DNA from: Fasciola hepatica
Lineage: Eukaryota; Platyhelminthes; Trematoda; Plagiorchiida; Fasciolidae
Direction: 5' to 3'
NCBI GenBank assembly: GCA_948099385.1
Contig: CANUEZ040000069.1
Span: forward strand, 1,259,501 to 1,323,500
DNA length: 64,000 nt
This document shows positions 34,578 to 46,648 of the stretch, piece after piece. The position numbers were made by a program, and so were the translations under genes. The notes beneath the pieces were generated by a model, which was given only the letters and a program-made list of their open reading frames with translations, was not told where the DNA came from and made no database searches. Position 1 is the stretch's first letter. Every line of letters starts with the position of its first letter.

Positions 34578-35430
34578 TCCTCGAATAGCCTATTTTTGAG
34601 AACGCGTGATATTTTCAGGGCCATTTCTCAGGTGTTTGGCATTGGTTCCAGGTTGGGTCCCAAAAGGCGCAGGAAACTCAAAATGATCGCTTACATACTT
34701 GGCCTTCTCGGCTACCATTTTCAGAGCTAACCTATTTTCTCGCGATGGAGCATCTCCACCAAAGCCAATGTCAGCAAATTCAGCGCTATACAACTGTTAG
34801 AATATCTGTTCAACGTTTGCCTTTTTCCCCGAAGTGCAGTTGACTTGGATGTACTCACCGAATTTTCCGTTCTTATTACAATATAACGTCCAACCAAATA
34901 TTGTGCGTACTGCAGACGGTGCTTTGCGGCTTCCTGTTCTTTGATCGAGGATCCAGTGTGCTTCAGATAAACCACAACCCATCATTAGATCTACTTCATA
35001 ACTCTGCCACTCCTCGATTGTGACCCCGTCGAGATGCGGCCACTGACTCAAAATCGCTTGCACTGACTTTGTGCTCTAATTAGCAGATCTTCATTGCTGA
35101 ATGCTTCAAGGTTCCCTGCCCTATTGACTTTGGCCAAGGAGATGGGTCGTCGGTGCAGTTTGGTTGATTAGATGACCTGGGGCCCACTTACTGTGCTCTC
35201 TGCTCATGAAGAGTTATCCCCGATAATTTCACATCTGTCTGCAAATTTCTTCCCTACAAAAGTGGTATCCGACTACCTATTTTGCGAAAGCTAACGTTCT
35301 TGTCACCTGAACTGGGGTTTCTACGCCGAAAACTGTTACTCTCAGACAACTGGGTTTATGAAATAGCTCGAGACACTGTGCAAACCACACCTGGTTCCGC
35401 GGTTTCCTCGGCATTTAGTTTCCAGATGTT
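34578..35430 (-). pseudogene. BEL/Pao protease region and RT N-terminus
   Basis: The protease proper (35430-35060) is heavily damaged and its active-site box is not readable. After it, WPHLDGVTIEEW, LMMGCGLSEAHWILDQ and SAVRTIFGWTLYC (35063-34890) mark the conserved segment joining protease to RT. The RT begins with APSRENRLALKMVAE, HFEFPAPFGTQP and KNRLFEDCN and is then cut off at 34578 by foreign sequence. This cut defines the right border of the nested insertion. Confidence 0.85.
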
Positions 35431-35640
35431 CTACAGTAAGTAACAGTGTTTCCCGTGGCATCCATCGTGACTACAACTTGCATATATTCGACACACTGCT
35501 GCAGAATGTGAATCACTGAGACAAAATGAGCACACCCCCAGTTTCTTAGCCATTTCCCATTGTTCTTCGACGTCTAACTTAGGGAAGCGAGGGCATTTCA
35601 CTAGGCAGTGTACCGCGCCACAAATCTTACATATGGGCAA
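35431..35640 (-). pseudogene. BEL/Pao zinc-knuckle segment
   Basis: A 69-codon frame with the spacing known from BEL/Pao gag-pol: CKICGAVHCLVKCPRF, then LGVCSFCLSDSHSAAVC, then CSHDGCHGKHCYLL. The cysteine and histidine ligands are intact. It binds nucleic acid in the particle by family knowledge. It sits between the gag domain and the protease region. Confidence 0.85.
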
Positions 35641-35734
35641 GTTTCATCTTCGACGGATAATGTGTGTGCTTTTGCGCATGTTTGACCTCTATTAGGATCC
35701 CCACTCCAGCTGGTGTTGTTATAGCCCCAGGTAG

Positions 35735-36310
35735 CTAGCTGGTTTCGGGCACAAGTTGAATGGAACGACTACTTTCTAATCGGACATGACGGTCTATAAA
35801 CTGCGTCAGGTCTTCAGACGTAGTTTCTCCCCCAAATCGGTTGATCTTTCCGGCTTCCTCAGCCCATCTGCTCTGTAGTTCCGAGAGCAAACTCCGTACT
35901 ATCACCTCCAACGTGTGTGGTGTATTCGGGTCCGATCGACAGTCCAGGTGGTTTAGAGCAATGCTGCAGATTTGCGTCTTTCTCACCAGACTGATAAGAG
36001 AACGAGACTAGCCTTTCGTACGTCTTGCCTCTGATTGTATTCCATTGATCGAATTCTGAGCACCCCTAAATGATTGCCCAAACAGGTTTTTCGAGAGTTC
36101 ACGTGCTCGGGTGCAACCCTCTTTGGGACCCAGCATCGAGAACTTGTCGACCGCCTCCCTGGTTCTTCCACGACAGTAATGCAGCAAATACACGAAATTC
36201 AGCCCTGTATCAGATATCCTACTTTCCAAAATTTCTGACATTGTTTGATGAATTTGCACTACCCTTCCGCGCTTCCATTGAATGGGGGCAATCCCACTTT
36301 TGGTAAGTCA
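35735..36310 (-). pseudogene. BEL/Pao gag, DUF1759-like domain
   Basis: Order of blocks on the minus strand: LPKVGLPPFNGSAEG near 36305-36260, FVYLLHYCRGRTREAVDKFS and ARELSKNLFGQSF around 36200-36060, and, after a frameshift, ALNHLDCRSDPNTPHTLEVIV, LQSRWAEEAGKINRFG and TSEDLTQFIDRHVRLE (35986-35735). This series is characteristic of the structural gag region of BEL/Pao elements. It forms the particle in active elements. Frame changes and stops split it. Upstream a charged coiled-coil-like stretch (LAKEKAESARRK) extends to about 36480. Confidence 0.85.
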
Positions 36311-36484
36311 ATTGCGTGTGTTCCGCTGGTACAAATCTGTTGCGACCGTCCCGTTAAATTGATAAGCTCATTGGTCTCATGTTCCGTGGATTCCAGGATC
36401 ACCTCTGGTTCCCATCTTGGAGGCTGCTTTCTCCTGGCTGACTCAGCTTTTTCCTTAGCTAGTCTGAGCTAGTTTTCTGATTCT

Positions 36485-39400
36485 ACTGTTCCCAATCAAT
36501 AAATATCATCACGTTTAAATCCTATATAGTTGGCTGAAATACGTGAAGATGCAATGGCAGGAATAGTTGACGTAGCAATAACTAACGAATCAGTATCATC
36601 CAAAGCACACCAGGGATTTGCCGAGCTACTCCCTACCCAACTTCGGTTTACTTTTGTCTTCTTCTTGACATTTCTGACTGACTTCCTCGTGAAGTTTCCA
36701 AGTTGACTAGTGTCATGGTTATTTCGATTGTGAATAACGCGCAGACAAATTAACGAATTCCAAATTCAGGACAAGACTGATTCGCTGATTATACGCACGT
36801 AAGTGATGTAAAAACCTCAGTTGCACGGTGAAAACGTTTAACAAAATGAATATTCGAGGGTGAATTGCAGTCAAGTCAACTATCAAGGCTGAGCTGATCA
36901 GATATTACGTAAGTTTCGATTCTATTCGGTCTTTTAAAGTGAGAAACTGCTAAATTGACCAACAAAACCGGTTTATTCACAATAAATGAGTTCAGGTTGG
37001 TTTACATACCAATAACGGTTCACTCGAGTTGCCTGGGTACCTTGGTCTAATCAGTTTGGGGTTAGGAAAAGCGCCTTTGGATGTTCAGGTTTCAGATCCA
37101 GATGTCGTTCAACTTTTTCTCAAATGGACTACGCAATGCAATTTTTCTCGCGAAAATTCCGAAATAGTCGAAGTCCAACTACTGCTGACCTTTCAAATAG
37201 CATTATCATAAATTAAAAGTCCGTCTCCGAAGAACACTCTGTACAAAGGCTACCTAAGCTGATGAACCGGGAAGATGCAGACGTTTTAGTGAGCCTAGGC
37301 ATTCTGTGTAATTTCAAATCAAGAAAAGACAGATTACAGCAACTATAAATATCCATCATTCGACGGTTCGCAACAACTTGAAGAAGCTAGGACTCATAAG
37401 CAAGCAGAAGGTTACCGAGCACAACAGCCAGTATCCAACTGACCAGTACGTATCTTTTATGTAGATAAATAAGCTTCTCAAAACAAAAGGAAATGCTCCA
37501 CGGCTTTATCGACATTTTCATATTTTTCTCACGTGAACAATTGCTAGCTTCTAATTAATCAAGTACTGTGATGCTCTCGTGCGAAACCAGTTGAGAAACA
37601 GACAGTTCTCGTTATCTAGTTTCCCAAAGAAGTTGTCAGTCACAAGTATATTTCAGAATGACATCAAGAATTGCACATGCCATTGTATCAGTCACTTGTG
37701 CATAACACATAAACAAGCTCATCCGTTTATCCACAATATTTCTGTTTGTTCCAGGTAACCCGAATTCGAACAGTTTTGCAACGTGCGGTGAACTTCATCG
37801 TCAAACCCGATCACTATTGTCTTTGTGCATGGCCGGTGGATAACCGACGGTCGGTTGCAACCTGTGGTAACGTTAAAGTTCTGAATGCTACTAGACTACT
37901 TCCAGAAGAAATAAGTAGTTCACAGTCTTTACTTATTTGCTTGTGGCTGAAAATGATCACGGACAACACGTAGGGAGTTAGTTTAAGTTCGAGTCCGATC
38001 ATAAAGCAAATGATTAAAGGAGTAAAGCAAATTGATTCGAGTGCGTGTCTCCCGTTCACTCCGTCCAATTTCGTTACCTATCATTCTCGGTAGGGACCAG
38101 CACTGATCCACTTGTCTCTTCAACTGTTTATTGACACCGGATTAATTTCAAAATAAAAAAACTTTTCGATTTTTGCAAGGATTGTTAAAAAAATAAGTGC
38201 AATGAAATTCCGATCACACATTTCATCCCCACCTTCCGGTCCCGTCATATTCCTCCGTACATTTTACCCATATAATTCGTGAATGATACATTTCAAAAAT
38301 CTACAACCCAGTATCGGCCTGAATTGGGTTCTTATTTCTCAGTGATTAGCTGCGGTGTCCGAGACTAGCCTACTGAGGCCTGCGAGTGATAAATTCTAAG
38401 GAAGGTATCACGAAATGTGGTTTTTGATTGTTTCTTAATTAATTTATTACAAATCACATCCAAAGGTTTCATTGAGTGTCCTCTCCATAAGTTCTTTATT
38501 CAAATTTTTTAGTTTCCCTATTTAGGGAATAATAATCTCCTCCGTTTCATGAGCTCCAAAAAGTTCGTGAATCAGACATGAAACATGAACAGGTAACATT
38601 GATTTCGAGATTTCCCAACACAACAAACCAACTGATGAGACACCAGACAAGCTTCACTGTACATTGTTCTATACATATAGTGGATTCTTCAACCCACCCC
38701 ACTCCCTCGAAGCACACCGCATAATAAAGAATCTGTAAGTACTAGTCTCGTTTCATTTGAGTTCATGTTGGTCGAAGTGCTGGATTTGATTCCACTGAAT
38801 AGTATTTTCCATACGCGTTCGGAAAATGAAGACGCACAAAACCCTTTGAGAACATTTATACCAAAAGGAAGTTCCTATCATCTGTTTTGGTTTCAGCGGT
38901 CATTGACTTTTTTCTGCAGATCCGGGGATGTATTATTATAAACGGCAAATATGTTAAGGCACCAATATCAGTAGTAATCATGACTTCCCTGACACTTCGC
39001 TTGCTTGACGGACTACAAAAAAGAACTGATTACTCATTGGGTCACGGGAATGCAGTCAGTGTTTTCAGGCCGAGATATTCTGTCTAACTTGTCAGACACG
39101 GTCAATCTTGTGTGGGCCAGACTTGGTGCGCCAATCGGACATGTGAAGAGAGATCCAGCCCTCATTGCCATTCTTTCCGCATTGTGTATCCGATCGCTGT
39201 TATTCGCTCACCATCAGTAAATTCCTTCTCATAATAATCACCATCGCACATACTGTATCGAATGTTCGTTTAACACCGTAAACATAACCTCGCTTTATCC
39301 GATTCGATTACAATATCCTCTTGGTAGTACCAAAAGATCTGTGCTCTTCCGTGCAAGGTTGCTCCTGTTCAATCTGAAATCACAAAACAAGGAAACCTCT

Positions 39401-40380
39401 ATGAGCTCAAGACTTAAAAAGTGTATAATCGGCAATCTATAATTACACTGATCTCATTACATCTGTGCCGTGCTTGTTCAACTCAAATAATTATCGGTCA
39501 AACAACCTGATCCCGTTCATTGACCCCGTGATTGATGACTGTTGTATACTGCAAATTTGCACCCATTTCTCTTCATTCTTGACTGGATTCGCTTTGCTTC
39601 GTGCGAGTAACTATAATAGCTTCATACGAAAGATACGATACATGCCATAAATCACTCTGGTTTCACAAAAATGATGATGATGATGATGATCAGGATCAGG
39701 TCCTGGATCTGGAGACAACCGAAGTTCAGTTGAATGAAACCGCAAAATGGAGGACAGTCACTTCCAGTTTTTTGGCTCCGGTCTGCGCTTTCACAGAAGT
39801 GGACACCTGAGTCGAAGTAAAACTAGAAGTCTTGGGTTCGTCTTATCGGTTATCCAGATTAAAATGGAGCAATTGGAAGAGGAAATAAAATGTAGGACGA
39901 TGAAACCCAGGCCAGGGCAAAAAGGTCAACTGTTACTGACGAAGAACGAATCGCATTTGTGTAAGTTATCGTTTGATGTACTCAGCAAGGGTTCTAGGGG
40001 GTTTCCTGTCATCTAGTAGTCATTGGCGGTCGCTTATCGGCCTCTGGTGGTCGTCCAGTAGCCATTGTCCGTCATTTTGCAACCCCAGAATAGAGTACAT
40101 TGAACAAAGGTTTCCGACTTACCCACAACTAATAAGATCAAATCACGTGCGACCTGTCATTTCTCGTTACGGGAATAAGTAGTCATGTGCGAGAAACTAA
40201 CTTGAGTACACAAGTACTGTGAAGACTATTCTCTAATTTACCCAATATAAATGTTATCACATCGAAGAACATCATGTCTGCAGATAGGAATAATTTTCTG
40301 AAGGTTCACTTAAAGCGAAATTGTTTCTGTCAAATGTAGTGTATGGAACGAACGAAATCTGATCCACCGTTTGCCTTCAT
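36485..40380. other. AT-rich sequence without recognised element
   Basis: From here the density of recognisable elements drops. One exon-like segment (37755-37866) and a strong acceptor-like TTTTTTCTGCAG at 38908-38919 are the only signals I can point to. Probably host intergenic or intronic sequence. Confidence 0.5.
37755..37866 (+). other. Exon-like segment, weak candidate
   Basis: A 112-base segment bounded by an acceptor (TCTGTTTGTTCCAG) and a donor-like GTAACG. It reads open in phase 0 as TRIRTVLQRAVNFIVKPDHY then CLCAWPVDNRRSVATC. The peptide is not recognised. No neighbouring exon of matching phase was found, so it may be chance. Confidence 0.2.
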
Positions 40381-40388
40381 AACTGCAC

Positions 40389-40640
40389 CTACATCCCGAA
40401 CCTATGTTCTTCCGCAGTTTGATCTTCCAGAAAGCTGCGAATCATGGCTCCGTTTTCTGCTAGATGTGGTTTGATACCTCCTATAAACATACTGAATACC
40501 TCCTCGATCGGATTGCAGAATAAACTAACAGCACGGAAGTAATGAATCACGTGTTCGGTCATCAACAGTGCTTCACCCACTCGTAGGTGAACTGCATCAC
40601 TGTCAAACAGAAATACGGTATCAGAGTTTGATTGTTCAGT
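40389..40640 (-). pseudogene. DDE transposase C-terminal remnant (Tc1/IS630-like)
   Basis: A single open minus-strand frame of about 80 codons. It has FLFDSDAVHLRV, matching the D-x4-H box around the second catalytic Asp, and 32 residues later NPIEEVFSMF, matching the LNPIE box with the third acidic residue. This spacing (about D32-34E) fits DDE transposases of the Tc1/mariner/IS630 superfamily. The Leu before NPIE is Cys. The N-terminal part, the first Asp and the inverted repeats were not found, so it is a fragment of an old DNA transposon. Confidence 0.65.
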
Positions 40641-40644
40641 TTAA

Positions 40645-41875
40645 TGAAAATGTCGGCTTCCATTCTTGAGTAATATCATATTAAATCATACCATTCTCAA
40701 AACAGCAAGCAACAGCATTGAGGTTTACACCTTTGTCTGATGATAAATTACTGATGCACATATGGTATTTCACTGATCGTCCTCGTGCCCGCCGGCGCTT
40801 CATGATCCAACTGATCTTATCTCTGTAAAAAATTTAAACGCAGCTATCATGCTCCTGTAACCACATCTCGCATTGCACGAGTCTTCCTTTTGCGTCATTC
40901 CTGTTTCGCTTGATTGTATGAATATGTGGATTTCGCGTGGTGCAAACACAACCATCAGGAAGATAATCAAGGGAAGATAAACTGATCGGTGGATTCGGGT
41001 GTATCGGTTCCACTTTCTTCTTCATCCCACTCAAATCGATTTAAGGACTCTCCTCTGCCGACGAGCACGGTTCCGTTACGAGTTCACTGGAGAATTTGTT
41101 TTGCCATTCTTCTTTTAGGGCTGGATTCGATGTCCTATCTGGATTTGACTCAGTGGATTTTTCTGTTATTCCCAAGTTGGTAGGAAAGAAGTTTCAGGTC
41201 TTCAACTCTACTTGGGCACTGAAAAAGTTCTCTGCAATCTTGATCACTAATTACTTTCCAATTACGACGCGAATCTCTATTCATCTGTTCCCTTAGATCG
41301 ATTGTCTTGATTTCATCCGCTGGGAAATCTGTGGATATTGACACGCTCATTCAACTGGTGACATGAAAAGTGATCGTGGTCAAATGTCCATCGAAAGCCC
41401 AGCCGTGTACGTGACCCAAAAAGGCGACCAATTCCCGTAACTGGAAACGATAACTCACGAGATTTGATCTCATTCTGTATGGGTGTCGGAAACGTTTGGT
41501 CACTCTACCCTAGTCTGAGGTCGCTAAATGACAGACATTTGATACTAATGGTAGCCCGATTCTACTGAGCGAGCGCTAATGGCTACTGAACTACAGAAAT
41601 ACTTGTAGTTTTCTCCCGCACAACTGACGATGTTAAGAAAGCAATCAGAGTAACACAGTCTATTGAGGGTTGCGGTGATAAAATAGAAAGTCGCTTCGCT
41701 AACAACCCATCGATTCTCCGACAAGACTGCGGAAATCCTGAGACTCAAACCCACGACAATGACGACGAAGTCACTGTGCATAAGCAACGTACCGCTAACA
41801 ATCACGATGGTGTCGAAGACGGACGAATCTCGATTGGCTCGCAAACTCATTTACTCATCATCTATAGGCTAGAGA
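40645..41875. other. Intervening sequence, possibly transposon debris
   Basis: It may include the lost N-terminal part of the transposase (minus strand) but I recognise nothing in it. Confidence 0.4.
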
Positions 41876-41879
41876 TGTT

Positions 41880-42900
41880 AACTACCAATGGATTTTCCAA
41901 AAGTCTACTGGCTGTTTATTAAGCCCTTAGAATTTTCCGCAGGATCAGGAACCTACAGTGATGATCGAGGGCTACCTTCCTTGCTTCTGTCCTGAAAAGA
42001 TGAACCCGTGAGGTGTTAGATAGGTGCATTTAATCGGAAACCCACATGAAACTGGTAAACGTAATGCCACATCGAACGGCTGATTTAGTGGATCGAATGG
42101 TGTGTTGAGAAAAGAAATCAATGTTTTAGGATCCGTGTGAATCCATTTCATGTTGAACTAGAATAGCAAACAGAGGAGAACACAAGTTAGTCAGGGAGAC
42201 CCAACGATCCAGAAATGTTATTCAACTACCAAGCCACCGTGTTGATCATGAAATTACTGGGCCCGTATTCAGACATGCAACATTGACACACAACGAGAAA
42301 ACAATAAAAGGACAGTACTCGTTGAATTTCGTGTGGAGACCAGTATGAACTAAGTGATACCGGCGTGACCAGACTGTGGAATATCGGTGGTGACTCCTAA
42401 AATAACAACGCCTATGCACTCATTACTCGAGCAGAAATCGCAGGTCAGGGAAATGCTTGTCTAATAGCCGATATGATCAGGGCAGTTACAAGACTTGCAG
42501 TCAAAGGAGCGCTCACATAAGGTGTTGATATCCGGTAAGTGCACTGCTACGCGGATTAAAGAGGCGTGAAGTACACTAGGACTATATACCGATCAGTACA
42601 CGAGGGTCGTGGGTAAATATAATGGGTTACGCATTTATGGACAACGCTTCGAATACTACTTTAGTCTCCAATATCATCCTGGACGTCACCGAGATAGAAG
42701 TTCACTTTACATCCACCTCCGTCAAAAGAATGAAAGTCTCTTTGATCTCGAAGGCTGTCACTCTCGATTTTCAAGTTTCTTCTCTGAATGACAAGCAGTC
42801 GTGATTATTGAACAAGATTTGACAGTTCCCGAGATACTCCATCATTCAGAATGGGAAACCGTTCAGCCACAGCTAGTACATGGTCGCACTCGTTAATCTA
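41880..42900 (+). pseudogene. Probable BEL/Pao gag and protease fragment
   Basis: Plus strand. Near 41885-41980 LPMDFPKVYWLFIKPLEFS with GSGTYSDDRGLPSLLLS resembles the start of the DUF1759-type gag. In the frame 42622-42804, GYAFMDNASNTTLVSNIIL resembles the BEL/Pao protease active-site box (hydrophobic-x-D-x-[GA]-S-x3-L), followed by KRMKVSLISKAVTLDFQV. The regions between are full of stops. Both matches are moderate. It runs opposite to the larger BEL element and has no visible LTR. Confidence 0.45.
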
Positions 42901-42904
42901 TTTG

Positions 42905-45490
42905 ATACTCGGAAAATTGACAAACACCGGTGCTGTTATTGGTAGGCGGCGACTTGACGAAAGGGTATTTGTTCCTTGAACTAAACGTTGGTATTCGTGA
43001 ACAATAATTTCCTCCAAAACAGGTAAAGAATAGGTGTTATTCCATTCCATCGGTTTGGGAAAGTATATACGGACAAATATGAATTTTCTATTGAGTGTGA
43101 AGATATGATTCAAGGATACCTCTTAAGCCTGTGTAACTCGGAGATTTTCGACTCCAGTCGGCTTCAAGTTTCCTCATCTTTGGAAGATGCAATGTTTTCA
43201 CATACTGTTGAAGCTTGGATAATAATTTCCCATGGAAACTCTGTAATTTCATTCACCTGGAAATACAAGCCACCAGATGTACTGTCTAAATACAATATTG
43301 CTGTTTCTTGAATGCATCAGCTTCGCAAACACTTCCTCGAAGAATCACACATATCTAAATGCTTGGGAAAGGAATGCGCCATATCAGTGTATGCGCAATG
43401 AATTTCTCAAGCGATGAAGTCACATTCACTTCTCATTTTTTGGAAATTCAAGAGTAGCACCCTTCAATCCCCTGTCAGTTCCCCGACTAGAGTGGGTGGC
43501 AAAACCTTCACCTGTAGAAGTGTCTGAGATTTAAAAACAGAAAATTCTTGGAAATCTGTACTAGAGAGACTGAACAATCAAAAATTACAACAAAACTGAC
43601 ACGAGTTCTTGACTAAGTACTTCTGTGGTTGATCGACTCGCCACCTTCACTCCATATGAAGTATTATGTGTGGGGTTGAAGATTACCACCGACAAACTCA
43701 TAATAAGTTGCACGCAGCAAATTTCAAATTTTGAACAGAGAATCTGTTTTATTTTCAAAAACAAAATATTCGATAAGCATTTGTACACTGGCTCTTTATA
43801 CGAGGAGTTATTTTCTAGAAATTTCATAAAATGTTTGTTATGGCACTCAGAGCCATTCTTCAGTTCCTCTGAATGGAAAGTGATTTTCACGGACCGAACT
43901 CAATCTGATTCATTGAGTCACTTTAGAACCGGTTAAGCCGTTCAAGTGCTTGTGGGCTTTTACAATTACCGATCCTAATAGCCCGTTGTATATTGTGCGA
44001 ATTGAGGATGATCATTGGTACAGATTGTGAGAAGGAGTTCTGGGCTCGAACGTGGGTAACGTAACCAGTGACGACAACAAGCCCCAACAGCCCCGAGGGT
44101 GAAGTTGTCTAAATCGTAGAAAGCTGAATTCTTCGGGTCATTATTTTATGTTCTTATATTCAGAATGTTGAAATATGGATATTTGTCCGAAATATTTAAT
44201 CACTCACGTTTTCAATGCAAATGACATGGCGTGAGAGACAGACAGCGAGATTATGTTTCCATCAACATTCTTGACGAATTCATTATTAGTAAGTTAACAC
44301 ATTATCCATTGACCAACTCGATTTTGCACTTCTATGGCGAGCCAAATAATTGTCACTCTTGAATTTTCTAATTTTGGTGGGAGTCATCCTAATCAATCAT
44401 ACGATTTTTCCTTCTGATGTGGAGTCTGATAGAATATCTGCCATATCTATCCCAAGGCTAATGCAAGAGGACTGGCCGGTATGCTCGTCAAATGTGAACC
44501 CATTGATGGGACTAAATAGTGAAAAAGCGATGACCTAATAAAGCGTGATAGTCTAAAACCGAACCCAATTTCAACTTTCTTTTTGAACAAAATTGAAATG
44601 TTGAAGCCTTCGTATGGTTCAATCATTTCAAAATTTCCTTATCCGACAAAATGAGAGGGAGAATCATGCCGTCGCTTGATGTCTGTACATCATCCACAGT
44701 GGAATCAATCTGTGCATTTCCTGAAGCAAAGGGAGAGAGAAATAAATGAGCATCATTTCCAAGGGGTCATCGCTCAATGACTCATGACCTTGCTTGAGGC
44801 CCGAATACTCTAATTACAAGTCGTTCTTCAACCATCCTTCCTTAACAACCACATATCACTCCTCAGTAGAAGCGATTATCCAACAATGCCGTGAGATATA
44901 ACGATAATGATTTAACTTCCAAGTCTCGGACACCATCCAACATAACAAGTGACGATTCCATTGTTTGGTGAGAAATGGTAACGGAACTTCCTGATATTAT
45001 ACAGCGAGGCTCGCATATGACTCCGATATCATGTGTACTGAATTATCATTCACGGATTGGGTTTGCTTGGTGGCCGAGTTTAACAGTAATCATATGGCAT
45101 GTTGCTTTCGTATTTGGATGGATGTCACTACGGAAGCCGATGTTAGCCTGTTCGCGATTTCCTGTAGTAACTGGGACCGCGGTTGTTCATCCAAGTGGGT
45201 TTTACTTTGCATAGGGATGTTTACGCTTGTCCGTACCGTTGTTCCATTACACAGTGCCCACTGGCTGTTTAAACATTGAATTGCATACGAACTAACAATG
45301 AATGCGGATAAAAGCCACTTTGATTGACTGGTAGTTCAGATTCGCGACCATGTGCCAGATGGACATGGTATATATGGTTATCCGAAGAGACTTTGCAAGC
45401 CATTTGGGACTTTCCACGTTTAAATTGGTAATGTCATTGGCTAATTTCGTTTATTAGGTTTATATGAAATGCGGTTAAGGGGGATTTTCT
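42905..45490. other. AT-rich sequence without recognised element
   Basis: Short frames only. A 103-codon plus-strand frame at 43625-43936 is not recognised. No repeat array, RNA gene or element motif seen. Confidence 0.5.
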
Positions 45491-45493
45491 TTT

Positions 45494-46180
45494 GTGTGGT
45501 ACTTCTCAAAATACTCGGCGTCCATGATAACATCCACTCTCTCATCCATTACCACTGCTGCCGCTCCCTATTGGATGTCAAAGGTAGTCAATTGTGTCTC
45601 TGTCAATGGATTGTTAGTGAAAGCTGTGATCGACACGGGAGCTCTGAAAGCCATGTCTCAGAATCCCCTGTCAATCATAATGAATGGTCGGTTGAAAATT
45701 CTATTAGTCAAGTTTTACTGGCATCCACTCTTGTCAGGAGCTACACTAGTGGTCATTGGTACGGTTTCTCGGGCATCGAAACAATGTTTAACCACGAATC
45801 CGTCGATCTGCCTTACCCGATTTGAGCGCCGACGTCCTACTCGGTCATGATGTTTTTAGACTAAAAAGGAGTGCTCTTGCAGCTTCTACAATTCACTCTC
45901 CTCCTCTTTTTGAACACTTGTCGGACAGCATCAGACCAGTCGTTACCAGATCTAAAAGAAATTCTATGGAGGATGACAATTTTATTCGAGCTAAAAATCA
46001 AAGTTTGCTACAAGAGAGAGGGAATAATCAAGCCGGACTCAGATTGCTTCAGACCTCTTATGGAAGTGGTTCCACCGAGCGACCTCAAAGAGCAACAACG
46101 AGTGAATGGAATGTTTGCTTAGTACTCTCACTGAATTTCACACTTTTCCAACAGATTTCATCCTCTCGTCATTAATCGAA
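45494..46180 (+). pseudogene. Gypsy protease and RT start
   Basis: The frame 45494-45850 holds SITTAAAPYWMSKVVNCVSV and LLVKAVIDTGALKAMS near 45615-45655, the retropepsin DTG triad with its hydrophobic lead. Further on ADVLLGHDVFRLK near 45825-45865 is the second protease block. RT begins with YKREGIIKPDSD near 46010-46045 and then degrades into VNGMFA near 46100-46120. The protease would mature the polyprotein. The RT core that should follow is missing. Confidence 0.75.
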
Positions 46181-46279
46181 TATTTCCATTATTGTCGATT
46201 GAAATCAAAGCATTCGAGATACTGAAGTCGAATATGGCCTAGGCTACTGTTGCCTCAGTGGATACACATTCTCCACTAA

Positions 46280-46645
46280 CTTTAGAGACTGATGCTTCTT
46301 ACGTCGCTATCGCCGCAAACGCTCAAACAAAACGGACGACCTGTGGCATTTTCCTCTAGAACTGCATCGCCAAGCGAACGTCACCATTCTGCAATCGAGA
46401 AAGAAGCATATGCCGTTATAAAGAGGCCTTTAGGAAATGGTAGTATTATCTTCTCAGCAATCACATCAAACTGGTTACTGATCAACGGTCGGTTGCGTTT
46501 ACATTCTTTTCCAGAGAAAGGGAAGATCAAGAACGACAAAGTACAGCTTTTGCAGATCGAGTTGTTTCCATTTTCCTATGACATCGTATATGGACCTGGT
46601 TCAGAGAACAAAGCTTCGGATACACTCTCTCGAAGCTACTGATCA
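46280..46645 (+). pseudogene. Gypsy RNase H
   Basis: Reads LTLETDASYVAIAANAQ near 46278-46325 (first catalytic Asp in the DAS box), then GRPVAFSSRTASPSERHHSA and IEKEAYAVIKR in the frame from 46292, then TDQRS-like near 46480 and IELFPFSYDIVYGPGSENKA with DTLSRSY at the end. These are the standard blocks of Gypsy RNase H. At least two frameshifts. Confidence 0.8.
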
Positions 46646-46648
46646 GTA

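Larger units (their letters stand above)
25189..36480 (-). mobile_element. BEL/Pao LTR retrotransposon split by nested insertions
   Basis: Minus-strand element. Its 5' half (36480-34578) has a gag with DUF1759-type sequence, a zinc knuckle, the protease-to-RT linker and the RT start. Its 3' half (27605-25189) has the end of RT, RNase H, integrase core and integrase tail. Between them lies a plus-strand Gypsy element (27648-34577) with a LINE inside. The RT frame reads up to KNRLFEDCN and is cut exactly where the Gypsy LTR begins. About 200 RT residues expected at the junction are missing from both sides, so a deletion accompanied or followed the insertion. No BEL LTRs were identified. Confidence 0.85.
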
